Numbered from the stretch's first letter, positions 10,095 through 23,095 are shown. The stretch: 64,000 bases of DNA from Membranipora membranacea (GCA_914767715.1 OU612067.1:15317001-15381000), one strand, 5' to 3'. Notes: generated from the sequence alone by a model not told the origin. Numbers and translations: made by a program.

Positions 10095-13000
10095 ATGCCC
10101 AAAGCTGGCCTGTCCAAGTCAGAGTGGTATGAGCGACTCAGACAGTATGCTGCGGGCACATTCAGGTTCGGAACCGGTCAGCGTCCACCAGCTGGATCAA
10201 AGATAGCGAAGAAGATAGCTGCCATCGAGAGGTGTCCACTACACAAGCAACAAAGTGGCCAGAGGACATTGGGTGGCAATAAAATTACATGTCAGTGCAG
10301 CTACCATCCAAAAAAAAGCACTCCAAGGAAGAAGGTGAGTAAGCCCAAGACAAATTTTGACAAGAGTAAATTGCTAGCATCATAAAATTCTATTGTTCAG
10401 TGTAACTAGTCCATCACCATGCTTTTCAGCATGGTCCAGGTGAATCAACCACAACTTCTTTGATTGTTGATTTACCACTTTCTTATTTTACCATTATATT
10501 CATCAATGTCTCCCTACTACAAGCTGTCAAGATTTAAGGCTGGATGCGCATTACTTTCTGAGATATATGCAGATGAAAATTGCTCCTCCACATTGTGGCC
10601 ATTTGCTTGTTTAATGGCTCCCTGTTGGTCACATGACTTGGCATGATGTCATGACGCAACGTTATTCCAGTCCAATAATAATGTGGCTATTGTGATAATA
10701 ACTTGTATGCTATTGTTTAGCCTCAACTTGCATTTTGAAATATATTGATCTGTTTTTTAGGACCTGGCTCACAGCACAGCAACAACTAGTGTAAACCCTA
10801 CAGCTCATGCATTTCCAAGTGCTTCTCAAGACTCGGTTGTTAAAACACACACAGCTGTTCCAGCAGCCACAGCTTTGCCTCCATCAGTAAGTTAAAGTTT
10901 TACCATCACGATGCTTTCAATGATGCATTCACAGAGGTATGTAATCTGAGGCGGGCCACTCGATTTTAATTCTGAATCTGTGCTGGTTTGCCTGCCTTGT
11001 ATGAGTTGCCAATCAACCTTGTTAATGGTATGGTAAGGAATTTACAGCATCACTATGGCAATAAATACCGGATCCGACAAAATTCACACAAGATGGTTCT
11101 ACATTGAAATTGAAACACTGTTTTGTGTGACAGTCAAAACATGTCATGATAGTCATTCTTTAAATTTAAGACCCGTCTTTTCAGAAATTTCAGCTTTGTT
11201 GCTTTCACAGCTAACTGACACCTGAACAACAATGTAGTAGAGATTGCGTCATCATAAATCTGAAACACTGTCTTGTGTGTTGGTCAAAACATGTCATGAG
11301 TCATTGTTCATGAAAGCTAGCAAGATAGCTGTGAAAGCACTATAAAGCTAACAACTAACTGGGTACTCAAAAGTCATAATAACATACCACTTTTGAATGG
11401 TGTGCATCCCAAAACATAATCCTACATGACCAGTATGCCAAATCACTTTGTTGATCATTATTATCACATGGAAATAGACATTGCTTCTGATTAACTAGTT
11501 AAGTATCATCCAACATTTGACAAGGGAGGGAGGGTTGGATATTGAGACGAGTTCGAAGTTGTCCTCTTATGTCCTTGGAAAGGGCAACTCCGAATGAGTT
11601 CTTAAATGAACATATATTATATGGTATAGTGTGCTGTTTATGTATATTATTGAGTTTATGACTTGATTTCATTTTATCTCCAGGGGCTCTCAGAGACAAT
11701 TGAAAGTACATCAGCAGTTGAGGTTTTTGAAAAAAAACCTCAGGTTAAATCAACCCCGACCAACCAGACAGTCACAGTCTCAGACACATTGCAGCTAGTG
11801 CCAACTGTAACTCTGCCTACAGGCACCCTGGGATCCACAACCAAGCCCTCACCTGTAAGTGCCAAAAGCTTATTTACTTGCCTACATATATCAGAATTTG
11901 CTTATCAGTGTCATTAGGTCAACTGCTAAAGTCGTAATGTGTGAGGACACTCTCCTGGAAGTGTATTGGGTAATTGCTACGTGGTCAGTTACATCCAATT
12001 TTCATGCGAGTAGCTCTTAAATTTGTCCTCTTTTATCTCTTTCCAGGATGTTGTATTTCGGCTTCCTCAGAAGTGGAGGGCACAGTTACTGCTACCAGAC
12101 CAGATCTGGATAGCATCCACGTTATTTTCAGCTGAAGGTATGGTGGTTGCAGACCCGAAGTTTTGGTATTATCCCCCAGAATACAAGCCAACAGGCCTTA
12201 CACCGCCACAAGTAAGTGACCAGCGTTACTCATTGATCTCAGTTGTGTACTAATAGAGGTATTCAATGATGTTAACATTTATCTATATTATGCCTGAAAT
12301 TGTTTAGAACTAATCTAAGCTTCGTAAAATTGAGAGATTTTGTAACTGGATCAAACACGCTGCAATCTTAGTCTACAGAGTCCACAGATCTTTCCTTGAT
12401 ACATAACTAATATTGGCTTGGTTGACTTATTTTTAGATCTTTTATTCTATCTTCTAGGTTGGCCAATACTTCAGACATCGGTTTTTGTGTGGATGCCGAA
12501 GAGGAAGTGGGATGTTGACCTCCGATGCCCGGATTGTTCAGCTCCCCTATCTAGGAAGAGTGTGTATCGGACACTCAGGAAAGTTGTAGATGTAGACGGG
12601 TTCTACTATTTGGCTACTGAATATCTTAGTAAGTTTAATATCTCCTGTCCTAATATTGAAATATATATTTGTACTTCCTACCATTAAGTCTGTATTATCA
12701 GTCGGAAATGATTCACACATCTATGTTTACAGCGGTGTCCACATAATCAGCATTCTCAAGATTGCAAAAATACCATTTCTATTCTTGAGAATGACTTCCA
12801 GTTTATTATTTATAATGTTTTATCATTTGTTGGTTTTTCCTGTTTCAGCCTGTAGAAAGTCTGACCAGCATCCTGATGGCAAAGTCAGAACATTTATTGG
12901 ATGGTCCGGAGATATTATGAGTCAGCTGGATGAGGGTCGCCGCCAGCTGTTTCCTGTAATACCAACTCTACATTATGCATGCGACCGAAGAGTCATTACA

Positions 13001-16000
13001 TTCCTAAGAACAAGGTCGATGGGGAACTCTCCTTCTCTACTACGCAACAACCTAGTCGAGCTGTACACAGAGGAGTGGATGCGCCATGTTGGCGCGTATT
13101 TATCCGACTGTGCTCGGTACCGGAGCAGTATTGCTTCCAGGTATGTGTATATTTGGTCCCCTGTGTAGATGGAGGTATTTGATCCCCGGGCCCACCTTAG
13201 GCCACTAATATTCTTATTGAACTTATTTGTCTGTAATATGTCTGGATTGTTTTGAGGGTTGGTATAATATCATGCCATAAAATGATTTTTCAGGTACTCA
13301 GCGGAACGAGATGTTTTTGATGAGCCCCCAGCCCTCGTACAGCCTCCTCAGTATCGCTGGTTTCAAGACGTTTATGCATTGGACATTAACAAGCGGCTCC
13401 CAGAAGTCCTGGCTGGTATAACATCCATCTTTGGCCAGTACCTGAAGCTTGACTCAACCAAGAAGGTAAATATGAGCAACCTGCAATAATTGTTTTGAGT
13501 TGTAAATATCTGTTGGGTATAATAAATTGCCATTTATTCTGTCAAATGCTGCCAAATGTTTAACAAATCATAAAATAATCTATTCATTTCTTTAACAGCT
13601 GCCAGGTGATAAAAAGTAAGGGCAACACATAATCTTTGTTTCAAATATTTTTTGTCAAGATACAAATGTCTAGATGCTTTATGTGCAGTGTATATTTGTC
13701 CTTGAAACGCATGATTGTATGTGCTAGAATCTGCTTTGATAACAACGCGATAATTGCTACGCTTCCCTGCTTCATCATAGTCCAGTATAGCTAGCTTAGT
13801 ATTGTTGCATGTGGTGTATGTGGAAATGGTGCACGCGGTATGGCTCACATAGTATGGTATATAGTGCAGTGGTCTCGAGACGTCATTATTTATGTATGTA
13901 TTTTCTCCAGATAACAAAGAAACTTGCTGGTGATGCCAAAGGAACATCTAACTGGTGTACTAACATTGGCAATGAGTTCGGCCAGGTTCTCATCTCTGTT
14001 TTTACTGTAAACGAGGGAATTGGTTTGGAGCCACTGATAACAGGGATCGTTGAACGGTACGTTACACAGTTCCTGGTTGTACATACTGCGTATATTAATA
14101 TTGGTAATGTGAATCAATGAAGATCTGTTTTTCTAGACAGCTTTTCTATCAATGATATCGTTCACTCTGCTTGATGTCTTAACAGTCACAGACAATTATC
14201 ACACTGCTATATCAGCCTTTCTATTGTTTTTTTCTCCAGGTACAAGAAAGCTAGTGTTGCACCACCATTGGCCATCTATGTTGACAGAGGTTGCTGTAGA
14301 GACACTGACAATCCGACCCAGCTAGCAGTATTATTCTCTCCATGGACGACTCCAGTCAGGCTTGATATATTCCACTATATGCACAGGTTCAGGTTCTGCT
14401 GTACAACTGAGGCCCATCCTCTCTATGGCGAGTTCATGGCAAGATTATCTAGTGCTATATTCGAATGGGACAGTGGAGACATGTATAACCTGATAAGAGC
14501 CAAGAGGTCAACTTTCCGTGACGGAAATGCTATGTCTGATGACAAGGTACAATATGTGTTTTAAGTTCTTTTTTTTAAAGTTTTTCATTTGTTTGACGAA
14601 AACATATGAAACTGGACGACATATTAATGTAATTGCTACAACCCTGTTACCTAGCAATGTAACCAACACCAAATAATCACTAGAATTACAACCCTTGTGT
14701 TATTGCACAATCCATAGCTAGCTCATGCGTAAGCAAAACAGCTGTCAACTCCTCTGATTTTAAGCTGTATTACTGTAACCTAAGCCATTTTTTGTTTTGT
14801 TTGCAGATTATGTCACTTCTCACAAAGTCAGAGCTGCAGATGCACTGTCGACGAAGAACTCTCTCCGAGCAGGCCATAACACTCAATATCGGTAGGTGTT
14901 ATGTATTGGATTTTATTTGCTTGTCGACGCATCTACATAATGGGACCATAATCTTGAAATAGTCAGTTTGATACGATGTTGAGCCATATCTTGAATAGTT
15001 TGGCTTACTCTTTTAAAGCTATAGTTGGGCATCCCCATATTTGGTATCATTTTGAAGCTAATTATGCTCACTGGCAATCATTTAAATAGCCTATGGACAC
15101 AGTTGAAACTATTAGCTTTGCTGGAAAGAAAATTCTGCTTAATTTTTCTCGACCGTTTAAGTTGTCCTCTCTTTATCACTCTATAACATATATGTGTATA
15201 AAATGCTAAAAACTCAGAGCATTGTCTTCTGAAGTTATAAAAAATCTTTGAATAATACGTTTATTAGGATGTCATTCGCAATATGTTTTCACCTAAGCAA
15301 ATGTCATAATTTATTAACTTATTATTTTGATTGTAGAAACTCTATTGTGTACAATGTCGACCTTGACCGACTCTCTAGGATTGCCTCTCATTGACAAGAA
15401 AGCTTGCAACATAGTATGGGAAAAACAGAGGAAACATGTGACATGTATTATGGATCCGTATGGTGTGGAGCTATATACTCCAACAGGTTCGCTGAAGAAG
15501 GGAAATGTGACCTTGACGGTGTACAGATGCGCTAGAGGTTCTTCGTCATTAGAGTCCTTTCATCTACACCTGAATAGATTTGTGCCAGGTGAGCAAAAGT
15601 ACATTGAATAAGTTAATGAGATGACATCTTTTAAACGCCACAAACTAAAATTATCTACATCAATTTACGGTGCATCATTTCTTTTCGAGACATTTGTACT
15701 TAATCAATCTGCCAAAGCAAATTTCCAAAATTCATGGTCTAAGATATATTGATCCGACATTATATTTTCAAGTTTATCACCAGTGACATCATGATGCATG
15801 TTACAGTTCCATGTAGACATAAAGTAAAGTATGCTCATTAGGTTGCGGCCTTGTAATTTACAATTTCTCTCCTTCTTTTGAATGGCAGGAACCACAGCAA
15901 GTGCTGCTCATATGCAGATGTATATGTTGGAAGGACTACATCGATGGAACCTTAACAGATTGCAGCAGCATCAGGGAGTCAAGTTTAACAGTTATGATAC

Positions 16001-19000
16001 AAGGCTGAAACAGTTCATCACATCAGCCAGCCAGGAGATCTTAGGGAACAGTGTGATACCCATACCACAGCTTCCAGCTCCCTATACAGGTTTGTATTCC
16101 CTTCTCTATATTGTGGATAACACCGGCTGCGTAGACAGATCTGAGTGGGTAATAACACACGATCGTTGATCCCAGACATAAACATAATGTTGCTGTGGGT
16201 ACTTGTATTAGTGACACAATTGATGATACACTACTCCTTGGCTTGCTAGCACCTTAATAGCGTTAATCAGTTTTCCAAATATCCAGTGTTGTTGAGGAAT
16301 AAATTTGATGGCGCTATGGAGAATACTCAAATGGCCACAGATTTTTTTAATTAAGAACTAGTGCAACTTTTTTTATTTTATATTCACAGGTGAGCTGATC
16401 GGTATGGAGTACCTCCTTTCCCAGACTGGTAAACCTCTTGCTCAGCTGCATAGTGATACAGCCTTGGTTGTAGACGACCTCAATTTATCTGCTGTACATG
16501 ATGAAGATGAAGGCTACGTTGACATGGATTCCACCCACATCGATTTAGAATCTTTATCACTCCATGTGGTTCTTGAGTCTGCACCCACAACAGCTCGAGT
16601 CAGCAAGAAACAAGCCAGCTCAGAAGCAAAGTCACCACTGTTCCAGCTTCCTGCTATCTCTCCGGCACCTCCTAGTACATTTTTACAGCTACAGTCAGCA
16701 GATGTCTCCGTTACGTCTCACACTTCCAGTCGGTCAGCAGGACTTCCTGTCGTCAGCAGACCTCCTCCTAGTACAGCTATACAGCTACAGTCAGCAGATG
16801 TCTCCGTTACGTCTCACACTTCCAGTCGGTCAGCAGGACTTCCTGTCGTCAGCAGACCTCCTCCTAGTACAGCTTTACAGCTACAGTCAGCAGATGTCTC
16901 CGTTACGTCTCACACTTCCAGTCGGTCAGCAGGACTTCCTGTCGTCAGCAGACCTCCTCCTAGTACAGCTTTACAGCTACAGTCAGCAGATGTCTCCGTT
17001 ACGTCTCACACTTCCAGTCGGTCAGCAGGACTTCCTGTCTTCAGCAGACCTCCTCCTAGTACAGCTTTACAGCTACAGTCAGCAGATGTCTCCGTTACGT
17101 CTCACACTTCCTGTCGGTCAGCAGGACTTCCTGTCGTCAGCAGACCTCCTCCTAGTACAGCTATACAGCTACAGTCAGCAGATGTCTCCGTTACGTCTCA
17201 CACTTCCAGTTGGTCAGCAGGACTTCCTGTCGTCAGCAGACCTCCTCCTAGTACAGCTATACAGCTACAGTCAGCAGATGTCTCCGTTACGTCTCACACT
17301 TCCTGTCGGTCAGCAGGACCTCCTGTCGTCAGCAGACCTCCTCTCAGGGCAGCTTTGCAGCCAATGCGCCAGCTTCCTGCTATCTCTCAAGCACCTGTTG
17401 TATGTCAGTCCTCAACAGGAGACTTGGTGCTCTCGCTAGATCCCGGACTCACCATGGCCGACCTAATGCCTGAATATGAATATTCTGAACACTCATCTAC
17501 AGATGTCTCAGCTACCTCCCTCTCGAGTCAGTACAGTACAGCTTTACAGACAATAGTTGTCTCTTCATCTCAGTCAGCAGCAGTTACTGTAGCTAATCAG
17601 CCAGCAACGACAGATGTAAGTTTATTTTAGTGTGACTCTTTTAGCGTTGCACTTGGATATAGTGCTCTTAATCATTATTATCCATTTGACTGTTATGTGT
17701 ATGCAGTTAGATTCTTATACTCATTGTTTTGGAGCAGGAGCTAGCTGGAATCCATTATAAAAAAATTGATATAAATTGCAGGTTGAGCCATTGCTATAAT
17801 TTGTTCGTCGGTGTCAACCATGCCACCTCTACTTGAACCTGTAACATAATAAGTATCTTTCATACAAAAACATTTATTTTCCCGCAGGTGTATAGAGACG
17901 ATCATGGTATTCCTGGTTACAATCATGTCTGTAGCCTTGCAGACAAACTTGTTAGCGCAAATATCCCCTTATCTGTAAGCGATGTACTTCTCCTGAAAAC
18001 ACTCTCAGATGAGCTTATTCCCAGTGACAAGTGGCCAAAATTTAAGACTCCTGCCAAATCACTGATCACACAAAAGTTCAGAACTAGTCGAAAGAGCAGT
18101 GCTGTACCAGGTGTCGACAGTACTAAAAGGTAATTGAATTGTTGCCTGTCAATGACAGACTTTAAACTATGCCATGCTCTTGAAGCGGAACAAAAATATG
18201 TCCCTACAGTTACTAAACTGATTGCCAACTATTTCGGCAGACGTTGTTTATTCTCACAGCATATCCAATTGGAGTTGTAAGCACTTTGTCTAGTATCACT
18301 GCACATGCAAGTTCACTTCGATAACTAATGGTTAATATTGTTTGCAGATCTATGCTTGGAGCTGGAGTTCCTGCTCAATGGCCAAGCTGTAGCCGACTGG
18401 TTGAAGCCGTTGCAATCCGGCTATGTAGCCAGTTCTTGAGCCCCCGTACCAGCAAGGGGCAATATCAACCGAGATTCGACGCAGTAATAGAAAATTATGG
18501 GCGGATTAGGGATGCAGTATTAGAACAGCCTTTCCTCATTGGCTCTGGAATTATTTTGCCGGAGCTCAACACTCATACTCTAAGGACCTGGTTAGTGTTC
18601 GGGTACAGCAATTGATCATTTACCCACAATGGCGTTTGGAGTTCCAGGAGTGCACCAGTCACAAAGACAACTTCTTATTTGTAAACGGACATGTTTCATT
18701 CTTATGATAAGCTATTGTTGTTAACCATTTTTATTATGTATGATTACATTCAAACTGGGCAAACTTTCATTTTTGTTTTAGGCATAATTCTCGTGAGAAG
18801 CGTCAGAATGTGAGAATGCTGGCTTCTGCAGCCCAGTTGCCGCCAAGGCACAGGATTGCATCAGGTCCCCTTCCGGCAGCAGTATCACGGCAGCCAATAC
18901 TACCATCAACTGCAATCCAACTTACTTTTCAACCAGTCGCTCCAGTGCAACAAAGTGCTCTCGTTGGTCACGAGCCAAAGCAGTCGGCACGCTATCGCTC

Positions 19001-19184
19001 GGAGAAGCTCGACAAGGAGGACCCACTCCGCAAACGTATTGTTAAGTATAGCTACTCATGTAAACACTGTGGTAACCCGAAGACCATACAACATGGTCAT
19101 CGGCAACCTCGTGGTGGGCTATGGTATTGTCCAAAATTTGGGGATTTTGTGGCATGGAAAAAGAGCCAAGGCCTCGACAATTGA
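10095..19184 (+). CDS. DUF6729 / RNase-H-like transposase-family protein, intact 16-exon gene
   Basis: Exons 10095-10334, 10761-10886, 11684-11854, 12047-12211, 12475-12628, 12849-13140, 13294-13465, 13911-14056, 14240-14546, 14807-14891, 15337-15588, 15889-16089, 16390-17615, 17888-18129, 18348-18590 and 18782-19184 join in phase to 1,474 aa without a stop. Residues about 180-385 match the DUF6729 region I know from fish and invertebrate proteins: aromatic/Pro-rich WYYPPEY, VFVWMPK and a CPDC zinc pair. Next comes a segment typical of the family with spaced acidic residues (D436 in LDSTKK, D504 in YVDRGCC, D531 in LDIFHYMHRF), which resembles a DDE/RNase-H fold. The signature RGSSSLESFHLHLNRF follows. 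Residues about 868-1092 are a 32-aa tandem repeat. The C-terminus has C1434/C1437/H1445/C1457, a possible zinc knuckle. No terminal inverted repeats are obvious. It may be a transposon gene or a domesticated copy; DNA-binding is inferred. Confidence 0.85.
16684..17355 (+). repeat. Seven-copy 96-bp in-frame coding tandem repeat
   Basis: Repeat starts are at 16684, 16780, 16876, 16972, 17068, 17164 and 17260, with an exact 96-bp period (32 codons). Copies differ at only a few bases (for example Arg to Trp, Ser to Cys, Val to Phe changes). The unit encodes a Ser/Thr/Pro-rich stretch (LQLQSADVSVTSHTSSRSAG and following). Near-identity at synonymous sites indicates recent amplification or gene conversion. 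The whole array lies in exon 13 of the DUF6729 gene and keeps its frame. Confidence 0.95.
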
Positions 19185-19239
19185 TAATCACTCAAATATT
19201 TTTGTGCATGACTAATTTGTATCAATTACGCATTATTTA

Positions 19240-19990
19240 TATACCCGCATTTGGTCTCAGTCCACACAAATAGTTTTGTGCATGTCTTATATGTATCAAT
19301 CTACGCTGTCGTGCATTTATATAGTTATATCATCTGTAGTTGGTTTTTGTGCATCCTGTGTATCAAACTACGCTGTTGCAGAATTTATATATTTATATCC
19401 TCTGCATACTACATGAATAATTTTGTATGCTAAGCGCGCCAGTTGTTTCTACATCCAGTCAGTTATCAGCACACACATGGAATAAGTTCATTAGATGACA
19501 TACCATGACATTTTCCTCGGTGCTCTGTAGAAATAGAAATTCATGGTCTAGTATTATTTTGCATTACTATATCCTGCATTGGTCTCAAAACTACATGAAT
19601 ATTTTTTGTGCATGTCTTATATGTATCAAACCACGCTGGTGTGTTAACTATATATCCTGCATTTGGTCTCAAAACTACATGAGTATTTTTTGTGCATGTC
19701 TTATATGTATCAAACTACGCTGGTGTGTTAACTATATCCTGCATTTGGTCTCAAAACTACATGAATATTTTTTGTGCATGTCTTATATGTATCAAACTAC
19801 ACTGTCGCTGCATTTATATTTTCATATCCTTGGCAGTTTTGTGTGTTTTGTTTCTACAACCAGTCAGCCAGCAACGGTTTTCTTCTACGAAGCTACTATC
19901 AAACTGCATGAATATTTTGCTAAATTATGTATCTACGTTGGTAAAGCATTTATATTTTTTTCGGTAGATCTCAAACTGTATGAATCTCTT
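19240..19990 (+). repeat. Downstream tandem repeat, period about 80-86 bp
   Basis: Three clean copies start near 19572, 19658 and 19738 (CCTGCATTTGGTCTC, then TTTTTTGTGCATGTCTTA and TATCAAACTACGC). More decayed copies lie on both sides, from about 19240 to 19990. They begin right after the stop codon of the DUF6729 gene and could form its 3' UTR. An AATAAA near 20198 is a possible polyadenylation signal. Confidence 0.75.
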
Positions 19991-20285
19991 TGTGCTATAT
20001 TCAATTTATATGTCAGCGCTGTCGCAACATTATATATATTTCTCAAGTGTTGTTACACAGAGCTCTACCTGAGCTCAACTGCATACTTTTCAGTAGTACA
20101 TGCATTCACCTATATAGTACAAATAAGCATTATATTTTTCATGTAAAGTGTTATATTTTTCATGTTAAGTATTATTTTCACATAAGGTTTCATTACAAAT
20201 AAAAAATTGTTGAGAAAACTATATCAAGAGGGGAATCCCAAAAGTATTTATTTAATTGTCAAAAAGTGTGGTCAAATTGAAGAGT

Positions 20286-20382
20286 TCTTTCATCTTTTCT
20301 CTTCTTTTTTTTTTCTCTTTTTCTCTTCCTCTTTCCCTCTTTTCTCTCCTTTTTCTCCTCCCCCTCTTTTCCCCCCTCCTAG
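20286..20382 (+). repeat. CT-rich low-complexity tract
   Basis: About 95 bases of almost pure pyrimidine on the plus strand. It encodes nothing credible and may form triplex or other non-B DNA. Confidence 0.8.
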
Positions 20383-21156
20383 AGAAGGTTATGCCCCAGA
20401 TTTGGCGCAGAGGAGTACCTAAAAGTCTCTGACTGGACTGTTAAACTATCAGACCATATAGATATGGCTTTAATTTGAATAGTTATTATTTTTCCATTAA
20501 AAGGAAATATGACTAGAAATCAAACTAGAAAATTAGTATGTAAGTTATTTCACATCGGATATTTTCATAACCTACCCTTCACCCCTAGCCCCTCCTAACT
20601 TTCCCATAAATAATCCATCCATTCTGGAAAGATGATCAACGTTAATATAACCCAAATGTGGTGGACAACTAAGCCCGGTGAGAGCAGGGAGTACTTTCCC
20701 TAGTGAGAGTGTTTATCAGCATTTTATAATCCCCTGGTTATAAAGCTACAAAAATTTGGGCTCATAAACAGTGAGTTTTCAGGCAGTTCCAATCACGAAG
20801 AACATAAGAGGTCAATTTATCTTATCATGAAGAAAATCCATGTTTCAGTAATCCTTAAATATTACCAGCTATTTGCGCGACCTTGTCAATCTTTGTAGGG
20901 GCTGGGTCACATGTTTAATCAAATACATCTAACTATCAGGGCCTGAAAAGTGAATCATTTAATGGTTGATGTATTGGCTGTACCAAGCTATTCTGAGAAA
21001 GAGGATAATATTCTGAGAATACATTGATAATATAATAAGTAATAATATAATACATAGAATATAATATTATAATATAATAAAGAGGACGATGTAATGATTC
21101 TGAGAAAGGAATAGACTAACCATGAACGTCTCATTAATATCACAGAGTAAGGATAT

Positions 21157-21304
21157 AAGAGAAATTTATAAGGTAGTGGGCACACCATCATACACATAGA
21201 GAAAATGGTACAAGAAGGGCCGTGAAAACATGTTTTAGAGAATCCAAGCAAACACAAAGATTTTTTTAGATTTTGACTCATTTGGCAAAGCAGGGTGTAC
21301 CAAT
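21157..21304 (+). repeat. 148-bp block duplicated at 23867-24015
   Basis: The block from AAGAGAAATTTATAAGG to GCAGGGTGTACCAAT is nearly identical to 23867-24015, in the same orientation. Here it runs directly into the right half of the dispersed repeat seen at 2163-2336. No credible coding content is visible. Confidence 0.85.
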
Positions 21305-21386
21305 TAGGTTCACAGGCTGTTTTATTTCATATGCCCAAATGACTTTTCAGCCTGAGATCTTTAAAACCATACCAAACATGGCCTAG
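21303..21386 (+). repeat. Dispersed repeat, copy 2 (right half)
   Basis: Matches about 2252-2336 with scattered substitutions (TTAGGTTCACAGGCTG, then ACCATACCAAACATGGC). The palindromic left half is missing. Confidence 0.75.
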
Positions 21387-21470
21387 TAGTACATTAATTG
21401 CATGCCAGGCTTGAATGGCTTCTTTTACAGTATTTGCCTAAACTATGATGAGTTGTGAACAGGATGTAGT

Positions 21471-21644
21471 GGCAAGTAAATGCCATTGTGCAAGTCACTT
21501 TGGTTTGGTGATATCCATTATTATTTCATTTTCACACTTGGCATAATGGTCGTCACAATAGAGTCGTTTGACATAGCATATAGTAAATAATAACTCTATG
21601 GATGTCACCAACAAAAGTGACTTGCACATTGGCATTCACTTGCC
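21471..21644. mobile_element. Foldback (MITE-like) element with ~46-bp arms
   Basis: Left arm 21471-21518 (GGCAAGTAAATGCCATTGTG onward) is the imperfect reverse complement of 21598-21644. About 80 bp of AT-rich DNA separates the arms. There is no ORF. The structure fits a non-autonomous inverted-repeat element. Confidence 0.65.
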
Positions 21645-21701
21645 ATTGTATTGATCCCAGCTGGTTGTCAGAGCTCATCTGGATAGCAATTGACCTACTT
21701 A

Positions 21702-22182
21702 TCTTCATATAATATCACCTCATCATATATTACTTTATTATCTTTTTTGTCGTAGGTTATTTAATATGCTTTCGTTTATTGTCAGCTATTTTTATATATA
21801 TCTTAGCACTTGCTAAGTCATCATTACCCTATACGCCTACATTATAGCTGGGTCTCATTGACCAAGTTAGCTTAAAATAGGAGCAACCAAACTTTTGATT
21901 AAATGCATTTAGTGATTTGAATTCATAAAATGTACATGTCGTATATATAAATTGACTTTTGTGCTGGAGGTGTAAGGTATAAAACTCTTGTCAGCTTGTC
22001 AAACCGATGTGTTTGTTTCTGCAGGATGGTTGTCATGGTTTTATTCCACTCAGCAAACTTACATACTGTGCATATCTATATCTATATCATATATATGTAT
22101 AAGCTGCCGGAGCTAGAGGATGGACCCACTACACACCTATACAATTATTTCTTTATTGTAGGTCTGTAGAGTATCTAATTTT
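21702..22182 (+). repeat. 481-bp direct repeat, copy 1
   Basis: Nearly identical to 22314-22794 (period 612 bp), from CTTCATATAATATCACC to GAGTATCTAATTTTC. A partial third copy begins at about 23096. The clean copies are separated by the large hairpin at 22188-22329. Confidence 0.9.
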
Positions 22183-22187
22183 CACGT

Positions 22188-22329
22188 GTGATATTATATG
22201 AAGATACGTTGTGTTCATTCTCGCGTTCAAAGCAATATTTTTGCACACGTGTCCACACGAGCAAACACGTGTGCAAAAATATTGCTTTGAACGCGAGAAT
22301 GAACACAACGTATCTTCATATAATATCAC
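22188..22329. mobile_element. Hairpin: two perfect 65-bp inverted arms with 12-nt loop
   Basis: Arm 22188-22252 and arm 22265-22329 are exact reverse complements around CCACACGAGCAA. Apparent ORFs across it are by-products of the symmetry. It sits at the junction of two 481-bp direct repeats, and a diverged one-arm version lies near 23027-23110. This is probably a foldback element or a recent palindromic rearrangement. Confidence 0.9.
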
Positions 22330-22794
22330 CTCATCATATATTACTTTATTATCTTTTTTGTCGTAGGTTATTTAATATGCTTTCGTTTATTGTCAGCTAT
22401 TTTTATATATATCTTAGCACTTGCTAAGTCATCATTACCCTATACGCCTACATTATAGCTGGGTCTCATTGACCAAGTTAGCTTAAAATAGGAGCAACCA
22501 AACTTTTGATTAAATGCATTTAGTGATTTGAATTCATAAAATGTACATGTTGTATATATAAATTGAATTTTGTGCTGGAGGTGTAAGGTATAAAACTCTT
22601 GTCAGCTTGTCAAACCGATGTGTTTGTTTCTGCAGGATGGTTGTCATGGTTTTATTCCACTCAGCAAACTTACATACTGCGCATATCTATATCTATATCA
22701 TATATATGTATAAGCTGCCGGAGCTAGAGGATGGACCCACTACACACCTATACAATTATTTCTTTATTGTAGGTCTGTAGAGTATCTAATTTTC
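22314..22794 (+). repeat. 481-bp direct repeat, copy 2
   Basis: Second copy of 21702-22182, with a few substitutions. Its first 16 bases are also the end of the right hairpin arm. Confidence 0.9.
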
Positions 22795-23095
22795 CTTTGT
22801 AACAATACACAAGAACGTTTGTGGCAGTGTCTCACACGCAAAAACAGAGCTAATCAACTTTTTATACTAAGACCAAAGTGTTGTATATTGCCCACACAGC
22901 TGAAAACTGATATTTGAAAGAAAATAGATATTACCGGCTTTCCAAGAACCACCCCATCCCTAAACCACATCTGAGTTGTGTTGGAGAGGAAATTGATGAA
23001 GATTAATGTCTTGCCATGCCCCAATACACGTGTCCACACGAGCAAACACGTGTGTAAAAATATTGCTTTAAACACCGAGAATGAACACATCGTAT

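Noticed and set aside
12459-12474. Acceptor TTCTAG|GTTGG for exon 5 of the DUF6729 gene
   Set aside because: It leads to a stop codon within the exon. The next AG (ACTTCAG, exon start 12475) keeps phase 0 and the conserved VFVWMP block.
13534-13947. 137-codon minus-strand ORF
   Set aside because: It lies across an intron and exon 8 of the well-supported plus-strand gene and has no domain-like features.
16564-17439. 291-codon open frame overlapping exon 13 of the DUF6729 gene
   Set aside because: The 96-bp repeat is a multiple of three and its unit lacks stops in this frame, so the second frame stays open automatically. The main frame splices in phase on both sides.
22188-22427. ORF starting MILYEDTLCS, also seen inverted near 23111
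   Set aside because: Both come from arms of the hairpin or its relative; the similarity is DNA mirror symmetry.
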